The notes beneath the pieces are model-generated. The model saw only the letters and a list, made by a program, of their open reading frames with translations, was not told the origin of the DNA and did no database searches. A stretch of 64,000 nt of DNA, from NCBI GenBank assembly GCA_947579665.1, contig OX388349.1, positions 20,306,459 to 20,370,458 of the forward strand, given 5' to 3'. Positions 16,273-27,185 of the stretch are shown here, in pieces. Position numbers and translations under genes: made by a program. Positions within the stretch are counted from its first letter, which is position 1, and the number at the start of each line of letters is the position of its first letter. Origin of the DNA: Sympetrum striolatum. Its lineage: Eukaryota; Arthropoda; Insecta; Odonata; Libellulidae.

Positions 16273-19200
16273 TCAGTTTAAGTGAAGGAGTGGGCAATCC
16301 TCCTTCAGCTCTCCCGTTTGGGAATCGATCAGGAAATTTTTTTGGGTCCACACGCCGAGCATCTCCCCGCTGCAGCATGCCTCGGCGTGGTCTCTTTCTA
16401 ATTTCAACCTTTTCCGGAGGGCCCTCGAAAACGCCTCCGCGTAGGCGACGTCTCTCGTCCGCCCCCGGAAAAAGGCGTCTAGCTGTCTCCTAATTTCTCC
16501 CTTCGCCAACGAAAGGAGAAAGTTGGCGAGCCTGGTACCTGGGGACCCTCTCTCCAGGATTCCCCCATATATTTCCTTCACGAGGACCTCCCTTTTCCCC
16601 GTCAGGTTCTTTATGGCCCCAACGACCGCGCTCCACAGCGGCCTCGTCTTCGGACAGACGTATGCCAGGTGCCAGGCCGTGCCGACGACTCCCGGGCACC
16701 AAGGGCAGTCGTCTTTTTCTCTTATCCCGGTCTTCCTGAGAAAGGGGCAGTCCGCCCACGCGCCATGAGCCAGGCGCCATGCCGCGTCCCCATCATGCCC
16801 CAGGGTGGGGTGCGATCGGAGGGATCTCCACCTGATCTCCTCCCTCGGCTCACGACCCGAGAGTGGCCAGATCTCGTTGTTTCTTCTGTACAGAACTTCT
16901 TTGTATACGGCCCTTTTGGGGATCGGAAGATCCATCCTCCTCCCGAGCCTCGCGCTGGAGAAGACATAAACTCCCGCGCCCTCTCTCTCCGGCCCCATCG
17001 ACCGCCACGCCCTGACTAGCGAGCGGCGAAAGCCGGAGAGCCGGCGCGACCCCGTGCCACGATCGAAAGCGTCCCTCCACGGACGCCCCCCCGTCGCGCG
17101 CCCGAAGCCCGCGGCCGCGAGCAGCCTCCACGGCTCCGCTGCTGCCTCCTCTGAAAGGAGGAGCCTCTGTGCGGCGTTGAATCGAAATCCGAGGATCTTA
17201 ACCCCAACGTCGACGAGCCCGAGTCCTCCCTCTCGAACCGGCGCCGTCGCCACCTTCTTCTTCACCCAGTGCTTTCTACCCAACCAAATGGCATCCACCA
17301 GCAGCCTCTGGATCCTTGAAGAAAATGAGGGTGAAGGCTGAAAGGTCTGGAGGGTGTGCCATATCTTGGGCGCGACGAACTGATTCGCCACGCACACCCT
17401 CCCCCTCAACGACATCGGGCTCATTCTTGGCTTCCAACTCCTGAGGGCCGTCTCGATCGTTTCGACCATCTCTTTCTCAAGAACCTCCCTTTCCGGATCT
17501 TCGTCGTTGAAGATCTTTCGGCCTAGGTATTTGCCGTGTTCCGAATTCCATCTTATTTCGAGGGGAGAGTCCTGCCTGCCTCTCCACCTGCCGACCCACA
17601 GCCCCACCGTCTTCTCTGCGTTTATCTTGGCCCCCGAAGACCGAGCGTAGAGGTCGTACGCCGGAAAAACCCGCCTTAAATCCTCCTCCTCCGATGCGAA
17701 CACCGTCACGTCGTCCGCATAGACGCTGACGGCTATCCGCGTCTCCGGGTGGCGGGGGATAGAGGCACCGGTGAGCCTCGCTTTGAGGGCCCGAACGAGG
17801 GGCTCGAAGGCGAGGGTGTACAGTTGTCCGGAAAGTGGACATCCCTGCCTTATTCCCCTTCGGAAAGGGATAGGGGGCGTAAGAGAGGACCCGACTCGGA
17901 CCATGCATACGGCGTCCCGGTACAGCGTCCGCAGCATGCCGATCAGTCGGTCCCCGAAACCCATTCTTTCTAAAATCTTGATCAAATAAGCGTGGCCGAC
18001 TCGATCGAAGGCTTTCGACTGGTCCAAGGAGAGCACCGCCAGAGGCGTATCCTCGGCGTTCGCCGATCTCACCATGTCCCGCACAGTGGAGATGGCGTCA
18101 AAAATGCTTCTCCCCGGAACGCAGTACGACTGCTCGACGGATATGACAGATGCTATTACTCTGCTGACCCTCATCGATAATAATTTTGCCATTATTTTGT
18201 AATCCGTGTTGGTGATCGACACGGGCCTCCAACCATCGATCGTTCTGCCCCCCCCGCTCTTCGGGACGAGGGCGATGACGGACGACCTGCTGGTTCTGGG
18301 GAGGCTTCCCCTCCGAAAGCTCTCCCGCACCATGTCCCCGAACAGGCCCTCGAGGACGTCCCAGAAGGCGATGTAGAATTCCGGGGTCAGTCCGTCTGAC
18401 CCCGGGGTCTTGTTTCTATTAAGCTTCTTAAGTGCCTCCAGCATCTCGTCCTCCGAAACCTCCACGTTCAGCAAGGCCCTTTCGTCCTCGCAGACGCTGT
18501 CGAGGGCTTCGAAGAGGAGGGCTTCGTCCTCTTCACTTGTTAGAGGCTCCGCGTCTTTTGGGTCGAAAATTTCGCCAAAATAGGCGGAAACGTGCATTCT
18601 TATCGCCGCAAGGTCCTCCTCTCATCGACCGTCGATCTCCAGGCCCTCCAGCGGTCTCGGAACGACGCGCGTGTACCACTTCGCTACGTGAGGAGCCAGC
18701 GGGTCGTCGTTGACGATTATATTCTCCCACCCCATCCTCGCCACGATAGCCTTAGCCCGCTGTAGTTGAATTCCTTCCTCTATGGCTTCCCTCTGCTGCC
18801 GTCTGAGTCTCCTCACGTAGTCGACCGTTCTCTCCTTCACTTCAAACTTTAGGGTCTCCCACTTCGATACCGGGTCTCCCAAACAACGTAGATCGTTGAT
18901 CGCCGCGATGAGCGTCTTTATGTTTTGAACGTACTCCTCGTTGCGCAGCAACCCATTGTCGAACCTCCAGTACGGAGGTCGAGGGATCACTCTTGGCAAC
19001 GAAAGAGTGGCTGCCACCCCTCTATGGTCGGTAAACGACGGCACCGTCCTCATATTTTTTACGGCTGAGAGGCTCCCGCCGGACACGTATAAGCGGTCCA
19101 GCCTCGAGCGCACGTTTCCACCCTCCGCTCCGTGAAAGGTGAAACCCTCCTCTCCCCTCCTCGTCTCCACCCACGGGTCCACCAGCTCCATGTCCTCCAC

Positions 19201-19746
19201 CAAACTCCGGAGCGCGTTGGCGACCCGGGGATGTCTCTCCCTCCCGGAGGATCTGTCCCTCCCGGGGTCCAATGTGACGTTAAAATCTCCCCCTAATATA
19301 GTCACTCTCGGTCCTCTGCGCTGCTGCCTCGTCGCTTCTAGGTGTTCTCTCAGCCGATCGATGACAGTCAGCGCCTCATGCTGCTCGTGCGGTCCGTAAA
19401 ATGACACGAAGTCGAGCGTCACACCCCCCAGGCCGACGGTCACACCCAAGGCGTGCCCGTCGCTAATCACGACGGGCGGGCGCGCACCGCCGCACACGGA
19501 TCTGTGCACCGCGACCGCCGTTCCTGTGTGAGGCGTGGAGAGGGGAGAGAAGAAAAACTCGTACTGCGGCAGGGAGTCCATCGCAGGCGCGACGGTGTTG
19601 GTCTCCTGCAGCAGCACCACTTCCGGCCGATGGGCCTCCAAGAAGGCCGTCAGGTGTGCCCACTTTAGAGTTCCCCTCACGGAGCGAACGTTTAGCGAGA
19701 TTATTCTCAAATCTGTCATATCCGTCCTCGAGCAAGGACAATCCAA
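16273..19746 (-). pseudogene. LINE ORF2: endonuclease plus reverse transcriptase with one in-frame stop
   Basis: The N-terminal apurinic-type endonuclease shows SLNVRS, LLQETNT, GGDFNV and TDHRG. The RT domain shows DGLTPEFY, LDQSKAFDRV, GIRQGCPLSG and YADDVTVF. The C-terminus has a C-x2-C-x8-H-x4-C zinc motif (CPWC ... HLAYVC). No RNase H is present. The two halves are in the same frame, divided only by a TGA at 18,624-18,622 on the minus strand. No frameshift is seen elsewhere, so this is a nearly intact copy carrying one nonsense codon, unless the stop is read through. Confidence 0.8.
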
Positions 19747-20228
19747 TCAAGAAACGACGAGCAAACTATAAAAGGATCATAAAAAGCTGGAGCGTCGTAC
19801 ATATGATAAAAACAGACGTGCTTTAAACCACGCACTATGATGCGCGAATAAATAAATAAATAAATAAATTTATAAATTTATAAAAGCACGGACGAACACG
19901 AATAATAAATAAATAAATAGACAGACACACACTGGCCGAAGGCGGCGCAATAAAATCCCTATTTAAAATTGCTCGTTTCATCAAAAGGATAACCAAGGGC
20001 ACAAATCGGACACACACGATTAAAACATCCGAGGAATGGATGCATTTAAAACAAGGACAATAAATAAATATTAATAAATAAATATAAATAAAAATATATA
20101 TACACGACACCGACCGACCGACCGACACCGACGAAGTAGATGCGTGTAATGGGCAAAAAATATTGATAAGGGCAATAGATATTTTCAATATATGTAAATA
20201 AATAATGATGGTTATAAATATGACAAAA

Positions 20229-22109
20229 TTATGCATTGAAGATGTCGTTCTGTAGGGCGTGCTGGACCAACCTCTTGATCCTCATCTTCATTGCCCCCTG
20301 TTTTACGACTTTCTGCTTGTCGAGGGTGGCCAGGACTTTAAATGCTTCGATGGGTTCACTGAAATTTTCTTTTAAGGCGGCGATCCTGTCCGTCCTCCCC
20401 TTTACGTCTCGCAAGAATTTACTTAGGGATAAAAAAGATATGTTTGTGAACCCGGGATTTTTTGTGTAATAATCCGCTATTTGTTTAAGCCCCTCGTCAT
20501 CCGGGCGCATTTCTTTGGTTATTTTCGGATTCTTTTCTTTCCTTTGCACTTGACCGAGGAGGTTATCTTCTGGGGTTCCCGTGTGTGTTTTCCTCTTTTG
20601 AGAGGCCGAGAGCTCGAGGCTCTCAATCGCGACTGATGGTGGCGAATCCATGGCAAGAGGGGCAAGGAGTTTAGCCGTTTGCGAGTCGACCAGATTGATT
20701 TCCTCAGGAGTAATATCTGTCTCGGGAGGAGTTTTGCCCTCCTCTGATGATAGTGCACCGGACTGAGTGGTCGCGGAAACAACGGGGACAGAGGTACTCG
20801 TGGAGGAACTCAGATCATCAGAGGTAGAGGGAGCATTGGTGGTGGCTAGCGGGACGCCATCCGTTGACGGTACGGTTTTTGGTATTTGTTTCGAGGTGGC
20901 GTTTGATTTTGGGCATGTGTTGGCTGCGTGGCCGTCCTCCCCGCACTGGAAACACCTACCGTCGTCAACTCTTAAGAATACCCGGTAAGGGGTGTCCCCA
21001 ACGTCGACGACGAAGGAGTCGGGCATCCTGATCCCTTCCCTGATGACCATATGTACCATCCTCCTCCATGAGGAGACGTGAGTAAAGTCATCGACTCTAA
21101 TGCCGGATGTCAGGGGATAAATCGGCGACACTATTCTTCCGGCCTCGCTTAGTATCTCGAGTAAGTCTTTGTTAGAGACCTCGGGCGGGATGTTGCTCAG
21201 AAAAACTTTTTTAGCCGCGGTCACCATGCGGCGTGCCGCGACCCATGTGTTGTTTATCTCGACACCGCCGAAGTCGGAGATAAATGTGTCGACCAGTGCC
21301 TCGCTCGCGAGGTAGATACAAATTCTATTCTGGGAGAGCCGCGTGGCATGCGTGATTTTACTCCCGCCCCCTATTTTACTAGCAACCGCGAAGACATATT
21401 GGTGAACTGGGGTGTCCGGCAAACCTTGCATTATAATACCCCTTTTTCGGTTAGGACCGGTCAGCACCGGCGTTACCCTTCGACGCGTGAAAGAAAAAGT
21501 CCCGTTGGGACTCTCGTGTGTAGGTGTGCGTGCGTAATTTCCAAGAGATTCCCCTCGAACCCGCTGCGCGTATGTGCCGAGAGGAGGGGCTGTAGGCGCT
21601 GGCGGGGAAGGAATGGACGGTAACGTAGTAGAATCTGAAATGTATGTTGACGAAGCCAAAGTGGAAGGGGAAACGCCAAGAGAGTGCCCCGGGGTGGATG
21701 GAGGGGCGGTAGGGGGGGCGACCAGCTCTGAGGTAGAGGGAGGAGAGGAGACGTGCGCCGAGTCTCCTGCGTCGCTACGTAGGGGTGGTAGCTGAACAGG
21801 TCTGCGTATGGGAGGGGGAGCTGGCGTGGAGGTAGGGGATACTGGCCTAGAAGTAGGGGAGGCAGGTCGAGGGACGGGGGAGGTAGGCCTCGAGGTATGG
21901 GAGGACGAGCTTTTGGGAGCACATGGCGATGAGTCACCAGACAATTGAGAAGCGGGCGTAGATAGAATTGATTTATAGGTCAATTTCTGCGAATTACACT
22001 GACTACTTCCAGATAAATCCATCTCTGAGGATGAAGGCGACACTGTAGGTGAAGCCACGTCCATTTCTGCCGCCACCGAGGCGGCAGATGACGAACGTGT
22101 GAGACTCAC
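20229..22109 (-). CDS. LINE ORF1 (RRM-like and CCHC zinc knuckle)
   Basis: 626 residues, intact. About 190 N-terminal residues are Ser/Pro/Thr-rich and disordered. A central region (GIIMQGLPDT ... KKVFLSNIPPEVSNKDLLEIL) looks like one or two RNA-recognition folds. It is followed by RCFQCGEDGHAANTCP, a C-x2-C-x4-H-x4-C zinc knuckle, and a C-terminal basic region. This is the nucleic-acid chaperone of the LINE, binding its RNA in the ribonucleoprotein. It lies 5' of ORF2 with a 480-bp AT-rich spacer (19,747-20,228) containing short AAAT repeats and no other gene. Confidence 0.75.
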   Translation of the reverse strand: MSLTRSSSAASVAAEMDVASPTVSPSSSEMDLSGSSQCNSQKLTYKSILSTPASQLSGDSSPCAPKSSSSHTSRPTSPVPRPASPTSRPVSPTSTPAPPPIRRPVQLPPLRSDAGDSAHVSSPPSTSELVAPPTAPPSTPGHSLGVSPSTLASSTYISDSTTLPSIPSPPAPTAPPLGTYAQRVRGESLGNYARTPTHESPNGTFSFTRRRVTPVLTGPNRKRGIIMQGLPDTPVHQYVFAVASKIGGGSKITHATRLSQNRICIYLASEALVDTFISDFGGVEINNTWVAARRMVTAAKKVFLSNIPPEVSNKDLLEILSEAGRIVSPIYPLTSGIRVDDFTHVSSWRRMVHMVIREGIRMPDSFVVDVGDTPYRVFLRVDDGRCFQCGEDGHAANTCPKSNATSKQIPKTVPSTDGVPLATTNAPSTSDDLSSSTSTSVPVVSATTQSGALSSEEGKTPPETDITPEEINLVDSQTAKLLAPLAMDSPPSVAIESLELSASQKRKTHTGTPEDNLLGQVQRKEKNPKITKEMRPDDEGLKQIADYYTKNPGFTNISFLSLSKFLRDVKGRTDRIAALKENFSEPIEAFKVLATLDKQKVVKQGAMKMRIKRLVQHALQNDIFNA

Positions 22110-22323
22110 GCTGATGGCGAGCGTATGCGAACAACACGAGACGAAAAACCAGACAAATCAACAAATTGGACACTCACCGACGATCACTGGATGAAGACGA
22201 AGCACAAACGAAGCGAACAAACACAGAACGATGAGATGAAACGATGACAACGATGAAAGAAAGCGCACACAAAGTAAGAGACCGGGAGCGAAGCCGAAAC
22301 ACGTCCGAACGCTACGGAGTCCA

Positions 22324-22325
<2 letters not shown>

Positions 22326-22372
<47 letters not shown>

Positions 22373-22388
22373 TGTATGTGTGTGTGTG
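22326..22388. repeat. (TG)n microsatellite at LINE 5' junction
   Basis: Long TG run with rare interruptions. It pairs with runs at 15,327-15,366 and 15,747-15,812 and marks the insertion target. Confidence 0.85.
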
Positions 22389-23250
22389 CTAGTGGGCGCT
22401 CTAACGTGAAAACTAGTGGTCGTATCAATACCAAGCTTCATATATAGTACTGTTTTGTGTGCTGTCAGAGTTGATTAGTTTTTGGAGTAAATCGGTTTAC
22501 CGGAAGTCGAGCTTCATTCAACAAAGCTCATTTCCGGTTTTCAAAATATCTCCCTAAATATGATATATACGTGTATTGTATTACTTATAAAAGTTTTAGA
22601 TAATGTAATATACTATAACTTTTGTATTTAACATATTTTTGTATCACCGGTTGATTAGGAGTTATTCGTGAAATACCGATAAACCTTAAGTAGCTGATAT
22701 GTACTTTGTGGGCGCTCTAACATGAAAATCATTCATTGTATCAACATCAAATTTCATATATAGTACTTTAGTTAGTTTTTTTAGAGTTGATTAGTTTTTG
22801 GAGTAAATCAGTTTACCGGAAGTTGAGCTTCATTCTTCAAAGCTCATTTCCGGTTTTCAATATATCTCCATAAATTTGATATTTAGGTATATACTATTAA
22901 GTATAAAAGTTTTAGAAAATGTGATTTACTATAATTTTTGTTTGAAACATATTTTTGTATCACTGATTGTTTAAGAGGTATTCATGAAATACTGATAAAC
23001 CGGAAGTTGCTGATTATGTACTTCGTGGGCGCTCTGAGCTCTATCAGCGAAAGGCCAATTCCATCGTTTTTCATCGATCATGTCCCGAAAAACATTATTT
23101 ATAATGTTTTTGGCATCAAAGATAATAATATATATATTAATCACTCATCTTCCAAGTTTAGATGGAATATAGAGTTTGAAATTACCGTCGTAGATAAATA
23201 TTTACACCTTATATATGGAGAAAGTCATGTGCTGGCCACATCAGATTTTT

Positions 23251-23855
23251 CTTTGTGTTATCCCCGTCCTCGAAAACGGAGGACTTCTCTACCGAAGGCT
23301 GGTCGCCCTCCCCTCCTAACCTCAACCGCACAACAACCATGCCAGGTTGTCTCTCGGTTTGTTTCGAACTAGGAACTCGCATTTAAAATTTCTTCATTAT
23401 TTTACGTCACAAAAACTCAGCGAAATAGCTGTCTGTGGAGGAGAGCAAAGGCTATTAAAGTGTGGCCTATATCTTTAGATACACCACATAATTTTTGAAT
23501 TTGCGTCATTTGCTATTATTCACGAAGGTTACTATGAATAATTCTATACTTTCTGAAGCGTTTCATTAGGGGCACTGAACTAAGTGAATGTAGATCCTGA
23601 GATACCTAATACAAGAGTGAGAAAATCAATCGATGATACCAAGAGTAAGCTTCTTCTTTGTTTGAACTGTGTACACATTTTACTAAAATTTCATATAGAG
23701 ATCTTAAGCAATGGTATTTTAATGCGTATTAAAAGTAAAATTCTTACAAGACAATCCGGAACGTAAAATCTAACTTTTACAGAAATATTTATCCCATACA
23801 AGCAGCCCATCTACGTGTAGTAAGAAGAAATTAGAATCAGAAATAAGAAAAAATG
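23251..23855. other. Non-coding, nothing recognised
   Basis: AT-rich sequence with a short Pro/Arg-coding stretch just after the repeat element (23,260-23,372) but no supported gene, RNA or repeat boundary. Confidence 0.4.
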
Positions 23856-23916
23856 TGCGTCGGCCGGGAATCGACTGCTCGGAAGGCAACTATGCTGACC
23901 ATTAAACCACCGACGC
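23856..23916 (-). pseudogene. Truncated tRNA-Gly(UCC)-like gene
   Basis: On the minus strand the acceptor halves GCGTCGG (5') and CCGACGC (3') pair fully. A D-arm TGGTTTAATGG and an anticodon arm with CTTCCGAG (anticodon TCC) match tRNA-Gly. The variable loop and the 5' T-stem are missing: GCAGT runs directly into CGATTCCCGG, so about ten bases are deleted and only 61 remain. A T6 run follows, as at a Pol III terminator. It is either a decayed gene or the head of a tRNA-derived SINE. Confidence 0.6.
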
Positions 23917-26900
23917 GCTATAGAAAGTGATTCCTTATTCTGTATTGTAATTGTTAGTAGGATGGCACTAATCAGTCAGATCATGTGCAAAATAGTCAAA
24001 GAACGCTTTCCCACGAAATTGCGATGTACTCTGGATTCCCCCTCAGGAGCCTTCCGCTCCCATATCTTGACGAGTCATGATGTCGAGGTACCTTTTGTAC
24101 CCTCCATGGGGTATTTAAAGCCTATCAAGTATCGACAAGAGAGCAAGTCCTCCCCATCGGTCTGCCAGTAAGACCTGAGAAGGGTCTGCAGGAAAGACTA
24201 TCTTCATCCCCACCCCGATCCCGGACTTCTAACCGATACTAAGTTACATATTAGTCAGAGAAATACGCTATCGGCCAACATGTGTTTCCTTCAATGTCCT
24301 GACGACACAAGTACAAATAGTTTCTCGTAAAAGCTGAAGATTGGGAGCAACGCAGGGCATGCATGCATAATCTATTGCAGGCACTAACATGCAGGACTAG
24401 GATATCATGATCAATACGTATCCCAGTCAATAGTTACGTCAAACTCAAGTTGAAAATTCGAGCTGGACAGATCACAGAAAATTGAATTAATAATCACTTA
24501 TTCTGATAATATTTCAATTACCGTAAGGGGGCTTGAAAAAAATTGCGTGAAAAACAATTTTTGGCAGGAATTTTACCTGTTTATAATAAAAATGAAAAAT
24601 AACTTCCTAAATTTCCTCCAAAACAGCAATATATATTTATTTAAAAATAAAAATTTTATATAGATTGGTTCAGTGTTTTTTTGACAGTAAACACTCTCAC
24701 ACTGGTAAAGATTGTGGTTCAATGGCAAAAGTTGATATGGATTTTTGATAATTGTTTTCATCATGGCTTGTAAAGATACTCTGTGACTCCCTGACACTGC
24801 AAATATTCTAGTTGATTCATTTATTACATTCAAAAGTGGTGTAATTAACTGATCCATGCCCATTTTGGAACTAAACTGCTTTAGTATTTTATATGTTAGT
24901 AGTTTTTAATATTTTTAGTAACTTAATGTTTATATCTATGTATTATTTAAGGGTTAAATGGAAGATGGAACTTTCTAATCTCAATTTTCACCTAATAAAG
25001 TCGTCGATAATTAAATAAACAACAGCTCCAACTTACCACCTTAATACTCATATAAGGAATGTTGGTGTAAAGAAATCGTGGGCATACAAGGATAACTATT
25101 ACTTTACCTCATTTATCTAATGATATTGGAGAAAATGTCAGATAAAATGAGTTAAATTACTCAAAATATCTATACCAAATGGAATGAAATTGGGTAGGTA
25201 GGTACAAAGATAACTTTTATACCAATATCATAAGCTTTAGATTTGCGAAAAACAACTTTTTGAATTCGAATTCACCCATGTTAAAAATTATTGCAAAACC
25301 TTGAATTCCGATTATGGATTCTGGTTGATTTATAACGTCGATGGTGATTCAACCGATGAAAATTTTACCTTGACCGCTAATAAAGATAATTTTTGACGCA
25401 TAATAGATCGCTTCCAATTCAGGAGATGAATTGTTAAGTTATTATCACTTTATTAGGAGCTGAAATTGGCGTGGTTTGCATTCGACGACGAAATGCGACT
25501 CATATGTAGATTGGTGTTTTCATGTCACCAGTCACGGGGAAGTCGAAATGGTTTTATTGTAAAGCCCTTATTTTTGAAATGGAAATCGTAATGAGTTCCG
25601 CCTCCACCCGTAAAATTAGCCCCACTTCATCGATCACTTGCAGCCATGAAAGGTCTTTTACACAATATAATCGAACTATTTCACCCAAGTCGAATAAATT
25701 TACATATTTGATACTTCGTTTCGATTTCCACATAATTTGCCTAGTCTCACAATGAAAGAAGACTTGATAATTGCTTTTCATTCACGAAGGACCTTAACGA
25801 ATAGCCTTCAGTGTCAACGATCTAAGCCTATCAAAATTCACTAACCCCCGATCGCCGAAAATCCTTTTGCAAGATAATTTCTCTCCGAAGATGCAAGAAT
25901 GCAAAGGCTCTTAGTGGTAAACTAGAAGGGAATCCATAAGCTACAGAAAGTATCTACCATTCCCTTTCCTTGAGAAACTTGCTCCAGTTAGTTTTAAATG
26001 CAGTACCTGCGTAGCGGTGTGCGTAAAACTCTTTCAAACCTGGATAATAATCTATTATCTTATCTATCTATGATTTACCCTCGGAAGTTCTTGAGCCTTT
26101 TCATGACATGTCTCGACAATTAAAAACCAAGATTAAATCCAGTTTGTGTAAATAATGTAATTAAATCCTGTTTTTAATGATCCTGCTACTAATTAATCCC
26201 ATTTTTAATTCACGAGTTGATAAGGCAATTTTGACTTTGTAAATGTAAATAACGATATGTATCAGCTGGCTATTGTTTTGTTTTTGTAAGACCTTGCCGC
26301 CAGGCTTTTGGTCTATTTGCAAGGATTTTTAATAAAATAATAATAATAATGGCTGGGCGCGCAATCCGAAATGTAGCAAGAACGGAAATCTCAACTAAAT
26401 GAGGTGAAAATTCGCCTGGTCTGTGAGTAAAAAATAAAAGGTGAGCGGTAGATGAAATAGGTCGGCGATCAGTATCATATGCTTTCTCCATCGATTGAAC
26501 ACCTTCATCCATGCTTTTTTGTCACCCCTAAACCATTTACCTCTTTTGCTCACATCGTCAATTCAAATACATCCATCCTACTACGAAGCTCCTTCTTTCT
26601 CATTTCACACACGAGTGGAATATTGGCCATTTACATTTGTATACGTGTCTCAATCAACACTCCCATCTCTTTCAACCTGTTTCACGCTTTTTGCTCCATG
26701 ATTTTAGCCCGATTTCTCTTCTCCATCCCCCTTCGGTATATTACTCTGTCCCACTGGTCGCTTACCTAGTCCCTCCCGCCTGCAAGTTTTAATTCTTCAG
26801 TTGGGGGATAAGTACATCTTAGATGATTAAATCGATCCTTCATTAAGGCAAAATTAATTATTAAGGAAATAAATATGCACATCCATAAGTCCACGACAGA

Positions 26901-27185
26901 AAATATTCCTCATTGAAATGTGGTGGCTGAAGAAGTGCCTTCCCTGCCACCTCTCCGGCATTACCCTCCCCTCCCCATGTCAGTTCCTGCGGGTGTTTCG
27001 GATTGCCAATTTATTATGTATGTAGTTACAACGGACGTAATGCAGACACAAGTACGCAAGGGCAGTTAAAAACTTAATACTAAATGACAACTTCAACAGT
27101 AAGTTCTCCTCCACTGGAAAAGGAATTAGCTCAATGGAGACTGAGCCCGATAAACTCGGTAGATTGTGCATTTTATATTATGCTT
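23917..27185. other. Long non-coding stretch with one LINE tail
   Basis: AT-rich, short ORFs only, none recognisable. At about 26,270-26,352 a sequence ending CAAGGATTTTTAATAAAATAATAATAAT looks like the 3' end of a 5'-truncated plus-strand LINE. Otherwise I see nothing. Confidence 0.4.

Larger units (their letters stand above)
15813..22325 (-). mobile_element. Tx1-like non-LTR retrotransposon in a (GT)n microsatellite
   Basis: ORF1 (22,109-20,229), ORF2 (19,746-16,273) and a GC-rich 3' UTR (to about 15,820) lie between two (GT)n runs (15,747-15,812 and 22,326-22,388). It is much more GC-rich in ORF2 than the surrounding DNA. The 5' UTR would be 22,110-22,325. Clade call rests on the RT and the CCHC ORF1; Tx1-group LINEs include target-specific families. 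Confidence 0.65.
15202..23244 (+). mobile_element. ACTTTCTCC repeat element split by LINE insertions
   Basis: Left end 15,202 (ACTTTCTCC, with an inverted GGAGAAAGT-like partner within 35 bp) runs to a (GT)n tract at 15,327-15,366. It resumes after (GT)n at 22,326-22,388 and ends CCACATCAG at 23,244. ATTTTT flanks both ends (15,196-15,201 and 23,245-23,250). The right part contains two copies of an about 300-bp unit with GTTTACCGGAAG and AAAGCTCATTTCCGG. The copy at 49,255-50,273 has the same ends in reverse orientation and no interruption, which shows that the DNA between 15,367 and 22,325 is inserted. Confidence 0.7.
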
